Shown: positions 1-5,384 of the stretch, piece after piece
Position numbering within the stretch: the first letter of the stretch is position 1
How the letters are laid out: the number at the start of each line of letters is the position of its first letter
Origin: Sedimentisphaerales bacterium
GTDB lineage: Bacteria > Planctomycetota > Phycisphaerae > Sedimentisphaerales > SG8-4
Direction: 5' to 3'
Assembly (NCBI GenBank): GCA_016932895.1
Contig: JAFGCA010000771.1
Location: 1 to 5,475 of the forward strand
Length of the DNA stretch: 5,475 nucleotides
Notes under the pieces: generated by a model
What the model was told of the DNA's origin: nothing
Seen by the model: only the letters and a program-made list of their open reading frames with translations
Database searches by the model: none
Made by a program: the position numbers and the translations under genes

Positions 1-1242
1 ATGCCGGTGTACTGGGGCGTGCCGGGTGAGACCAAGGGCTGGAGTTTCGTGGGCCTGCCGCCACTGGTGGAGGCGCACACGGCGCTGGAGCAGGCGGGCC
101 TGCACCCGCCGGCCATCGGCATGTTCTACGACACGTCAATTCTGTCGTGGAACAAGTTCAACGCCGACGGCAGCAACTATCACGTGGACTTGGGCACCGA
201 CTTCGGCAAGGACTGGTTTTATACGCCCATCCGCGATTTCTTCAGCCTGATCCCGCCGGGCAAGTGGGCGCGGATCAATGGGCGGCCGATCGTGTTCCTG
301 TACGAGGCGGCTTTCGCCGCCGGGCAGGACCCACAGCGGCAGTTCGCCTATGCCAAGGACCGGTTCAAGGAAGATTTCGGCGTCGAGCCGTTCATCGTCA
401 AGTCCTCTGGCTGGCAAGGTCAGGCGGACGCGACGTATTCCTGGGGCGGCGCGGTCAATGGTCCGATCCTCTTCGACGACGTCGCGGCGTTGGGCCCGGG
501 CTACGACCACAGCGCGGTGCCAGGCCGGCAGCCGCTCGTGGTGGACCGCCGGGATGGGCAGACGTACATCGAGCGCTGGACGAAGCTGCTGCAACTGCCC
601 GCGGGGCAGCGTCCCTGGATGGTGCATGTCGAGACGTGGAACGAGTGGCACGAGGGAACCGACATCGCCCGCTCGCGCGAGTACGGACGCAGCTACATCG
701 TCCTGACGAGGCTGTTCGCGGACATGTGGCACGCCGGGACACAACTGCGGCTGGCCTCGGGTTATGTCGATGCGAACGAAGTGGCGTGGGAGCCGCCTGC
801 GCCGAAGGGCTTGAGCCTGCGGCCCAGCGGCGGCGACGGCAACTGGCGTCCAGGGCGATACGCCGACAGGAACGCCGTGATGGCCTCGCCCAATCCGCAT
901 TCTGAATCGGCGCGCTATCTGTATTTCGACGTGGACGATGCCTTTGCCTTTGGTTTGCGCGGCAAGGACGTGGAGGTAGTAGTGACATACCGAGACGCGG
1001 GTTGCTCGGCGTTCGGCGTTGAATACGACAGCACGGTCGCCGAGGGTCCGCTGGAGGGCGCGTTTCGACCCGCCGGCAGCATGGCCGTCGCGGACACCGG
1101 CGCGTGGAAGACGGCGCGTTTCAGATTGCCCGAGTGCCGCTTCGCGGGCCGGTGCAATGGAGCGGACCTGCGCCTGGTCATTACGGGCAAGGACATGGAA
1201 CTGGCCGTGACGTGCGTCACAGTCTCCAAGGTGCAGCCTTAG
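1..1242 (+). CDS. DUF5010-like glycosidase-fold protein, probably 5'-truncated by window edge
   Basis: The reading frame is open from the first base and gives 413 residues to a TAG stop. Residues 1-246 look like the (beta/alpha)-barrel of DUF5010-type proteins, which are related in fold to GH99/GH71-like glycoside hydrolases. Visible hallmarks are PVYWGVPGE (2-10), FYDTSILSW (42-50), RDFFSLIPP (78-86), NGRPIVFLYEAAFAA (93-107), GPGYDHSAVPGR (165-176) and VETWNEWHEGTDI (210-222). E211, E215 and E218 are candidate acidic active-site residues, which is inference. Residues 300-411 form a second, beta-rich domain (YLYFDVDDAF, VEVVVTYRDAG, WKTARFRLPE), likely a carbohydrate-binding-like sandwich. 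In related proteins, as I recall them, barrel strands precede PVYWG, so the ATG at base 1 is probably internal and the true start, with any signal peptide, lies upstream. Substrate is unknown. Its 3' end converges on the lipoprotein gene, with no evident terminator between them. Confidence 0.88.
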   Translation: MPVYWGVPGETKGWSFVGLPPLVEAHTALEQAGLHPPAIGMFYDTSILSWNKFNADGSNYHVDLGTDFGKDWFYTPIRDFFSLIPPGKWARINGRPIVFLYEAAFAAGQDPQRQFAYAKDRFKEDFGVEPFIVKSSGWQGQADATYSWGGAVNGPILFDDVAALGPGYDHSAVPGRQPLVVDRRDGQTYIERWTKLLQLPAGQRPWMVHVETWNEWHEGTDIARSREYGRSYIVLTRLFADMWHAGTQLRLASGYVDANEVAWEPPAPKGLSLRPSGGDGNWRPGRYADRNAVMASPNPHSESARYLYFDVDDAFAFGLRGKDVEVVVTYRDAGCSAFGVEYDSTVAEGPLEGAFRPAGSMAVADTGAWKTARFRLPECRFAGRCNGADLRLVITGKDMELAVTCVTVSKVQP

Positions 1243-1254
1243 AGCGAACGTCAC

Positions 1255-1758
1255 TCAACCCACGATCTCGATCTCGACCGGGTTGCTTCTGACCTCGATT
1301 CCCTCGAACACGAACGCGATCTGGACCATGTGCCGGCCCTTGGTGAGCCGGCGCATTGCTTCCGGCGGCAGAGCGAGCGGGAGGTCTGCGAACTCGGACC
1401 CGGGACCGAAAGGCGCCATCTTCCTGCCCGCGGGGTCGGCGGCGGACCGTTGCTGCCATTGCCTGTCTACCGCGATCCGTTGCGGCTGGAGTGGCTCGAC
1501 GGCCAGGGCAAAGACGCGCTTGCCCTCGTTGCGGAGATCCACCCTGAAAGCGAGCGTTTCCCCGGCGCGCCACAGCCGTTTCGTCGGCCGCAAGCGGCAT
1601 TGCAGCCCGCCGGCGGCGGCGCCCCACGCCGGTGCGGCGAATTCCGTGTTTCCGTGCGCGCTCAGCCTGGCGGGCCGGGCCGACCGTTTCTGGCACCCCG
1701 AGGCCCCCGCCGCCAGCAGACAAAGCAGCAACAGGACGCCGTTTCTCGCGTTGGCCAT
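1255..1758 (-). CDS. Putative small lipoprotein with a beta-sandwich (Ig-like) domain
   Basis: The protein has 167 residues and no recognised family. The chosen ATG (1758-1756) has GGAAGGA upstream at good spacing and is followed by a hydrophobic stretch (VLLLLCLLAAGA, residues 8-19) and a lipobox-like ASGC, making Cys22 the likely lipidated residue. The frame stays open upstream to 1920, but that longer version would bury the signal peptide and start upstream of the candidate promoter, so it is rejected. After a low-complexity linker (about 23-50), the segments GETLAFRVDLRNEGKRVF (66-83) and GRHMVQIAFVFEGIEVRSNP (141-160) have the alternating pattern of a beta-sandwich. The second ends in the 'SNPVEIEI' strand typical of small extracellular Ig-like domains. 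The likely location is the inner leaflet of the outer membrane or the periplasm. It converges with the DUF5010-like gene, leaving 12 bp between the stops, so the two are not co-transcribed and a shared role is not implied. Confidence 0.72.
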   Translation of the reverse strand: MANARNGVLLLLCLLAAGASGCQKRSARPARLSAHGNTEFAAPAWGAAAGGLQCRLRPTKRLWRAGETLAFRVDLRNEGKRVFALAVEPLQPQRIAVDRQWQQRSAADPAGRKMAPFGPGSEFADLPLALPPEAMRRLTKGRHMVQIAFVFEGIEVRSNPVEIEIVG

Positions 1759-1803
1759 AGGAATCCTTCCGTCTCTTGCCCTATCCTTGCCGAACGGCCA
1801 TCC

Positions 1804-1832
1804 ATTATAGAACAGAACGCCGCGGAAACCAG
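1804..1832 (-). promoter_or_regulatory. Candidate promoter of the lipoprotein gene
   Basis: On the minus strand a perfect TATAAT lies at 1809-1804, an unusual sequence in this GC-rich stretch. The -35 at 17-bp spacing (CTGGTT, 1832-1827) is poor. A start about 7 nt downstream of the -10 (near 1797) would give a leader of about 40 nt containing the GGAAGGA ribosome site. It lies downstream of the longer alternative start at 1920 and so supports the 1758 start. It rests mainly on the -10 box. Confidence 0.45.
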
Positions 1833-2281
1833 GGCAATCCGCCGCAACAGTGACCGCCCTGGGACCCGCTACCACCGGCTTCAGAAGCCCGTTTTCGCCA
1901 TTCGTCCACCGCTTATCCACGGCCCGGTGCCCGTCTCAGGGCTCACCCGGTAAACATGGGCAAGGTGGACAAACGAGTCAGCTTTGTCGGCGCGCCCCGC
2001 CGCATATCTCTTCTAGCCCTGCGGAAGTCACTCCTAACGCTTTTGACACTCGACACTTAGGAACGCTCCTGCGAAGACCGCCTGCACAGACCGGCAGAGA
2101 ACGGCTCGCCGGGGCCCGCCGCTGGGACGTTTCACGACTTCCCGCCGAGAATCTCCGCGTGCCTGGCCGCAAGTTTTCCACCGGTTGTTAACATTCGGGC
2201 AAACTCCGTGCCACTTTGTCTTGGAATGACCTCTGCATACAGGCAATAGCCGCAACCGCTTCGGCCTCTCCGCTACGTCAC

Positions 2282-2325
2282 GGGCGGCATCTGACTGCGG
2301 CGCGCCTCTGGGGCGACATCCGACT
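2282..2325. repeat. Short imperfect direct repeat
   Basis: GGGCGGCATCTGACT (2282-2296) and GGGCGACATCCGACT (2311-2325) match at 13 of 15 positions with a start-to-start distance of 29 bp. It could be a pair of protein-binding sites or a small local duplication. No function can be assigned. Confidence 0.4.
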
Positions 2326-2384
2326 CGGCAGGCTTATAGGACCCACACTCCGGCCGCCGCGCCCGCGCCCGGCCGCTCGATTGG

Positions 2385-2455
2385 CGAGACTCTGGAAAAA
2401 AGTCTCGGGATAGTCCCGATAATCCCGCCGGGACCACATCCGTGCGGCGGGTTTT
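2385..2455 (+). terminator. Hairpin cluster ending in a terminator-like stem (possible attenuator)
   Basis: Four stems crowd into 71 nt. H0 pairs CGAGACT (2385-2391) with AGTCTCG (2401-2407). H1 pairs CGGGA (2406-2410) with TCCCG (2414-2418). H2 pairs GTCCCG (2413-2418) with CGGGAC (2429-2434). H3 pairs CCCGCCG (2424-2430) with CGGCGGG (2445-2451), has an inner CAC/GTG stem, and is followed by TTTT (2452-2455). H2 uses bases of both H1 and H3, so H2 excludes them, the arrangement seen in attenuators. H3 plus its T run could terminate plus-strand transcription before the promoter at 2498. Only four Ts follow, and no upstream plus-strand gene is visible, so what it would terminate or regulate is unknown. 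Confidence 0.45.
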
Positions 2456-2497
2456 CCCGAAGAACGGCTCGCGCGGCCGTGAAGCCGTCCAATTCTC

Positions 2498-2526
2498 TTG
2501 ACATCGGGTCGCAAATTGGGTACACT
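2498..2526 (+). promoter_or_regulatory. Sigma70-type promoter of the PEP-CTERM transcription unit
   Basis: A perfect -35 TTGACA (2498-2503) is separated by exactly 17 bp from TACACT (2521-2526), a 4-of-6 match to the -10 consensus. Transcription would start near 2533. A 5-bp dyad TCGCC-GACA-GGCGA (2539-2552) lies a few bases into the transcript. It could be an operator or a 5' stabilising hairpin. A second dyad (ACGGCT/AGCCGT, 2464-2488) sits just upstream of the -35. Confidence 0.72.
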
Positions 2527-2532
2527 AACGCA

Positions 2533-2819
2533 TATCAATCGCCGACAGGCGAACGATTCTAACTGGGGGGTGCTCGACAATCTCCTTCTTGGGCACCAAT
2601 GATAGAGTTGGTTTGGTAACGCAATGGCATTGATTCATCCGTGGGGGGTGGTTCATTGCACGTCATCTGAACCGAGGGTTCGGAACTGACACTCGATACC
2701 GATGCTGTGGGTCCATTCGCACCGGACAACGAAGACGCCAGGGGCCGGAACACGCAGGTCGGTAGTAGCTGCCGGAAGCCAGGGCAGCGGCAGTGACAGG
2801 TCATGGGGGGTGTGGTGAC
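2533..2819 (+). promoter_or_regulatory. Long 5' leader with three TGGGGGGTG boxes
   Basis: About 287 nt separate the predicted transcription start from the first PEP-CTERM ATG, with no convincing gene between. The 9-mer TGGGGGGTG occurs exactly at 2564-2572, 2642-2650 and 2804-2812. The last copy occupies the ribosome-binding position of the following gene. Small hairpins are possible at GAACC-GAG-GGTTC (2669-2681) and at GCTGCC (2768-2773) with GGCAGC (2783-2788), the latter close to the start codon. No known riboswitch class was recognised. Regulation through the leader RNA is plausible but unproven. Confidence 0.45.
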
Positions 2820-3587
2820 ATGAAACGATCCAAGACACAGACAATGCTGTTGATCGGCGCGCGACTGATCCTGTCGGTCTTCGCCACGAGCGCGGCCCAG
2901 GGCAATACGGTGGACATCGTCAACGACGGCTTCGGCGCCAACGATGTCGCGACCTTCTGGAGCGCCGGCTACAGCGGCGCAGATGTCGTGGCAGGCCTCT
3001 ACATGCTTGACAAGACCGGCGACACCGGCATCGGCGACACCTGGTCCAACGGATTGATTCCCGGCTTCTGCATCGAGCTGCACGAGCCGGCGCCGCACGC
3101 GACGTATACGTACGACGTCGGCGCGCCCGACGATACGTACAATAGCTACACCGGTCAGACTCTCGGCACTACGAAGGCCAACTACCTCCGCGAGCTTTGG
3201 GCCACCTATTACGATCCTGCCTGGGCCGCTGGCGGATCGTACACCAGCGAGCAGAACGGCAAGGCCGCCGCCTTCGCCGCCGCGGTTTGGGAAATCGTTT
3301 ACGAAGATCTGCCGACGTCACCAGCCGGCTGGGATGTCACGAGTGACGGCACGGCCGGTTCCGGCGGGTTCTACGCCGCGGGCCTCGATTCCTTCACCGC
3401 CAACAAGTGGCTGCACGGCCTGACCGGCAACGGACCCAAAGCAGACTTGCGCGTGTTCACCAACCAAGGCGGACAAGACTACCTCGTCGCAGTGCCCGAG
3501 CCGGCCACGATCATGCTGCTGGGCCTCGGCGGCGCGTTCAGCGTCTTCAGTCGCAGACGCCGGCCCATGCTGAAGGCCCGAGCGTAG
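2820..3587 (+). CDS. PEP-CTERM sorting domain protein, TED-like body lacking the thioester Gln
   Basis: The protein has 255 residues. The ATG at 2820 is preferred over the in-frame GTG at 2793 because it places a basic N-terminus (MKRSK) directly before the hydrophobic signal core (about 9-24), with probable cleavage near SAA-QG. Its ribosome site is weak and G-rich (2805-2810). The C-terminus is a full PEP-CTERM signal: VPEPAT (225-230), a hydrophobic helix (231-243) and RRRR (245-248). Such proteins are exported by Sec, cut by an exosortase and attached to the surface or released into the matrix. The body resembles the thioester-domain-like fold common in PEP-CTERM proteins: GFCIELHEP (82-90) and AAAFAAAVWEIVYE (149-162). 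In relatives the second motif is usually FQxAIWE; here the Gln position is Ala153, so the Cys84-Gln thioester seems impossible. It is first in a two-gene unit, 97 bp upstream of a second PEP-CTERM gene. Confidence 0.88.
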   Translation: MKRSKTQTMLLIGARLILSVFATSAAQGNTVDIVNDGFGANDVATFWSAGYSGADVVAGLYMLDKTGDTGIGDTWSNGLIPGFCIELHEPAPHATYTYDVGAPDDTYNSYTGQTLGTTKANYLRELWATYYDPAWAAGGSYTSEQNGKAAAFAAAVWEIVYEDLPTSPAGWDVTSDGTAGSGGFYAAGLDSFTANKWLHGLTGNGPKADLRVFTNQGGQDYLVAVPEPATIMLLGLGGAFSVFSRRRRPMLKARA

Positions 3588-3684
3588 CAGACTCGAACAC
3601 AATCTGATTCCCACCCAACTCGGAAAGTTGCAGCGCTATACACGAAGACAGGACCGACGACCTGGTCATACAGGAGCAGAGAAG

Positions 3685-4359
3685 ATGAAGATATCACTGA
3701 CGACCATCGCCTTGCTCATCGCCGTGACGACGACGCCGATGCTGGCCGAGGTGGCGCAGAACATCGTGGAGTTCAGCCCCGCGCCCGACACCGCCGGCGG
3801 CTGGTCCTACAATGGCGCCGGCATCCTCAGCTTCGATCAGGACATCGTCATCGACACCGCCCTGGGCAGCAATTACGACGCCTTGACCGGCGCCCATATC
3901 TACCTGCCCACGTTCCAGGTGGGCGGCATCCCGGACGCTCCGTACACGCTGACGCCGCTGGGCAGTCCGCAGATCACGATCACCAGCGCCGACAACAGCG
4001 TCACGTACCTGACCGGGACCCTCGGCATGGGCGACCTGTCCACGATCGGCACGGTAGCCGGCGGCTTCACCCAGTTTCAGATCGACATCACGGACCTGTT
4101 CGTCACGCACGAAGGACATACCCTGGGCTCGGCGGCCCTGGCGATTCTTGAGAACCTGCACTTGCCCTCGCTCGACTTCGAGCTTTCGCTTCAGGGTGGA
4201 AGTGGATCGGGATACTACAGTTTCGCCCAGATGCTCGACGGCGGCTACACCGGCAGCGGCGGTTTCAGCGGAGCCATGTCGGTCCCGGAACCCGTGACCA
4301 TCGCCCTGCTCGGCCTCGGCGGCCTGGCGCTGCTGCGGAAACGCCGTCTCCAACATTGA
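3685..4359 (+). CDS. PEP-CTERM sorting domain protein, beta-rich
   Basis: The protein has 224 residues. The ATG at 3685 is preferred over the in-frame TTG at 3628 because AGGAG (3672-3676) lies 8 nt upstream and the encoded MKISLTTIALLIAV begins a normal signal peptide, with likely cleavage at MLA-EV (21/22). The body (about 25-195) is rich in Gly, Thr and Asp with alternating hydrophobic residues (ILSFDQDIVIDTALG, LDFELSLQGG), suggesting an all-beta secreted domain with no catalytic motif that I recognise. The tail is a PEP-CTERM signal: VPEPVT (200-205), a hydrophobic helix (206-217) and RKRR (218-221), so export and exosortase processing are expected. The 97-bp gap after the first PEP-CTERM gene holds only weak dyads and no terminator, so co-transcription is likely, and a strong terminator follows. 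The body does not resemble the neighbour's, so this is not a simple recent duplication. Molecular role is unknown. Confidence 0.9.
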   Translation: MKISLTTIALLIAVTTTPMLAEVAQNIVEFSPAPDTAGGWSYNGAGILSFDQDIVIDTALGSNYDALTGAHIYLPTFQVGGIPDAPYTLTPLGSPQITITSADNSVTYLTGTLGMGDLSTIGTVAGGFTQFQIDITDLFVTHEGHTLGSAALAILENLHLPSLDFELSLQGGSGSGYYSFAQMLDGGYTGSGGFSGAMSVPEPVTIALLGLGGLALLRKRRLQH

Positions 4360-4388
4360 CCTGAAAGCCCCCCTTATCACTGGAAGGA

Positions 4389-4427
4389 CGGGCCGTGGTC
4401 CCCCAAAGCCACGGCCCGCGATTTTTT
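4389..4427 (+). terminator. Rho-independent terminator of the PEP-CTERM unit
   Basis: A 10-bp perfect GC-rich stem, CGGGCCGTGG (4389-4398) with CCACGGCCCG (4409-4418), and a 10-nt loop are followed at once by a run of six Ts (4422-4427), 30 nt after the stop codon of the second PEP-CTERM gene. A competing stem, CCCGCG (4415-4420) with CGCGGG (4429-4434), would hold the T run in its loop and disrupt the base of the terminator. Confidence 0.88.
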
Positions 4428-4486
4428 GCGCGGGCTCCGAAGACTGGAAACACGCCCTCCGTAAGAGTGTCACGTTACCGTGACCT

Positions 4487-4497
4487 GGGTGCCATGC
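4487..4497 (+). repeat. Possible degenerate REP copy (head only)
   Basis: GGGTGCCATGC matches the conserved head of the REP family and differs by one base from 5385-5395. The downstream sequence does not form the 11-bp stem of the other copies; only ATGC (4494-4497) can pair with GCAT (4511-4514). It pairs imperfectly (one G-T wobble) with GCGTGGCACCC at 4561-4571. Probably a decayed copy. Confidence 0.35.
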
Positions 4498-4541
4498 CTG
4501 ACGCACGGACGCATACCTGGCGTTACAGAATGCGGTGAGAA

Positions 4542-4571
4542 CACGCTTTCGCTCGCGAAAGCGTGGCACCC
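4542..4571 (-). repeat. REP copy 1 (left, minus orientation)
   Basis: Perfect 11-bp stem CACGCTTTCGC (4542-4552) with GCGAAAGCGTG (4555-4565) and a 2-nt loop, followed by GCACCC. Read on the minus strand it begins GGGTGCC and has loop GA. It matches copy 3 at 27 of 30 positions, the differences all lying in the central four bases. Confidence 0.85.
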
Positions 4572-4592
4572 AGAGTGGATTGCCGGTATACT
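4563..4592 (+). promoter_or_regulatory. Candidate promoter for the RAYT gene
   Basis: TATACT (4587-4592, 5 of 6 to the -10 consensus) lies 18 bp after GTGGCA (4563-4568, 4 of 6 to the -35), which is part of REP copy 1. If real, the REP would supply the -35 of the transposase promoter, and REP copy 2 would lie in its leader of about 136 nt. The -35 is weak, so this is tentative. Confidence 0.35.
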
Positions 4593-4677
4593 TGAGATAA
4601 GCGACTTCAAGACATGCGGAAAGTCCAGTGGCGTGGAAGATGACGTGGCACCGTCTATTGCCTTGCGCAGGAGTCAC

Positions 4678-4705
4678 GTGCCGGGCTTACGCGAGCGTAA
4701 GCCTG
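4678..4705 (+). repeat. REP copy 2 (left, plus orientation)
   Basis: GTGCC head (4678-4682), then a perfect 9-bp stem GGCTTACGC (4684-4692) with GCGTAAGCC (4695-4703) and loop GA. The stem extends outward by a G-T and a C-G pair. It aligns without gaps to copy 1 read on the minus strand at 23 of 28 positions, and four of the five differences fall in base-pair partners. It lies about 30 nt upstream of the RAYT start codon, so it would form in the transposase mRNA leader. Confidence 0.8.
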
Positions 4706-4735
4706 TTTGACCGAGACGACGGAGGAGGATGAGGT

Positions 4736-5296
4736 ATGGAGCGACCCCATCGCAAGCGATGCAAACGCTACAACATCGAAGGCCAGCCACATTGTCTGAC
4801 GTTCTCCTGTTTTCGAGGACAACCATTCCTGCTGCACGAGCAGGCCAGAGGGTGGATGGCCGAGGCGTTGTCGGCGGAACGAAGGCAGGGGCTGTATGAC
4901 CTTTGGGCCTATGTCCTGATGCCGGAACACGTACACCTGGTCCTTCTGCCACACGGTGAGACAACGATCAGCCGCATCTTGGCGTCGGTCAAATCGTCGG
5001 TCGCCAAGCGGGCGCTGCGCTGGGCGAAAGAGAACTCACCGGCCTTGCTCCAGCGCATGGCACACCGCACGTCGAACGCCGGCTGTCATTATCGCTTCTG
5101 GCTACGCGGCGGCGGATACGACCGCAATCTTCGTAGCGTCCACGACATCTACGAGAAGATCAAGTACACCCACGCCAATCCGGTCCGGCGGGGCCTCGTT
5201 GCTGCGCCGGAGGACTGGTATTGGTCCAGTTGCCGTGCCTGGCAGACGGGTGAAGATATCCCCATCGTAATAGACCGTGACTCATTGCCCTGGTGA
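4736..5296 (+). CDS. REP-associated tyrosine transposase (RAYT, Y1_Tnp/HUH family)
   Basis: The protein has 186 residues, close to the usual RAYT length, so it appears intact. The HUH metal-binding motif is H65-V66-H67 within LMPEHVHLVLLP (61-72), and the catalytic tyrosine is most likely Y144 in KIKYTHANPVRRGLV (141-155). Other family hallmarks are FWLRGGGYDRNL (121-132) and DWYWSSCRAW (160-169). HUH Y1 enzymes nick single-stranded DNA hairpins through a 5'-phosphotyrosine intermediate; RAYTs recognise REP palindromes. The ATG at 4736 follows a strong Shine-Dalgarno (GGAGG at 4724-4728, 7 nt spacing). The gene stands alone between two pairs of REP palindromes with no accessory gene such as tnpB. 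REP copy 2 just upstream could fold in its mRNA and affect expression, which is inference. Family call is firm; whether it is active is unknown. Confidence 0.95.
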   Translation: MERPHRKRCKRYNIEGQPHCLTFSCFRGQPFLLHEQARGWMAEALSAERRQGLYDLWAYVLMPEHVHLVLLPHGETTISRILASVKSSVAKRALRWAKENSPALLQRMAHRTSNAGCHYRFWLRGGGYDRNLRSVHDIYEKIKYTHANPVRRGLVAAPEDWYWSSCRAWQTGEDIPIVIDRDSLPW

Positions 5297-5322
5297 TGCG
5301 CTCAGCCAATACGATGGGAAGG

Positions 5323-5352
5323 CACGCTTTCACCAGCGAAAGCGTGGCACCC
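5323..5352 (-). repeat. REP copy 3 (right, minus orientation)
   Basis: CACGCTTTC (5323-5331) pairs with GAAAGCGTG (5338-5346) and is followed by GCACCC. Read on the minus strand it starts GGGTGCC, and one G-T wobble plus an inner C-G pair extend the stem to 11 bp with loop TG. It starts 26 bp after the RAYT stop and is a near copy of REP copy 1. Confidence 0.85.
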
Positions 5353-5384
5353 GGTGGCCAAGCAGGACCGCGGCATAGAACGAT

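Larger units (their letters stand above)
1759..2497. other. Gene-poor intergenic region (about 740 bp)
   Basis: I see no credible protein gene here. The open frames in this stretch read as low-complexity Arg/Pro/Ser-rich sequence with no domain, signal peptide or ribosome site. Apart from the lipoprotein promoter at the left, it holds scattered short dyads: GACAAA/TTTGTC at 1968-1988, TCCTAA/TTAGGA around 2034-2062, and ACGGCT/AGCCGT at 2464-2488 just upstream of the PEP-CTERM promoter. It also holds a 15-bp direct repeat near 2282-2325 and the hairpin cluster at 2385-2455. An unrecognised non-coding RNA cannot be excluded, but no known RNA family was recognised. Confidence 0.6.

Noticed and set aside
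136..1254. Minus-strand open frame of 372 codons
   Set aside because: It is antisense to the DUF5010-like gene, whose plus-strand frame shows clear conserved motifs; the minus product is His/Arg-rich shadow sequence.
1759..1920. Longer N-terminus for the lipoprotein (start at 1920)
   Set aside because: It would place 54 residues before a normal signal peptide and lie upstream of the TATAAT at 1809-1804; the ATG at 1758 has its own ribosome site.
1913..1921. DnaA-box-like TTATCCACG
   Set aside because: Only one near match, with no cluster, AT-rich unwinding element or replication gene; not evidence for an origin.
1850..2191. Plus-strand open frame of 113 codons in the intergenic region
   Set aside because: Low-complexity Arg/Pro/Ser-rich product with no ribosome site, signal or recognisable pattern.
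2624..2689. Possible 21-codon leader peptide (ATG at 2624)
   Set aside because: No ribosome site and no run of regulatory codons; one of several short chance frames.
2564..2812. G-quadruplex from the G runs of the leader
   Set aside because: Only three long G runs, spread over 250 nt; a compact four-tract quadruplex is not visible.
2559..3098. Minus-strand open frame of 179 codons
   Set aside because: It overlaps the leader and the well-supported first PEP-CTERM gene, and its product has no recognisable domain or signal; it is a GC-rich antisense shadow.
3694..4677. Minus-strand open frame of 327 codons
   Set aside because: It lies antisense to the second PEP-CTERM gene, runs through its terminator and REP copy 1, and has an Arg/Gly/Ala-rich, non-protein-like composition.
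4480..4710. Plus-strand open frame of 76 codons upstream of the RAYT
   Set aside because: It runs across REP copy 1 and most of copy 2 and has no protein-like pattern; it is a by-product of the repeats.
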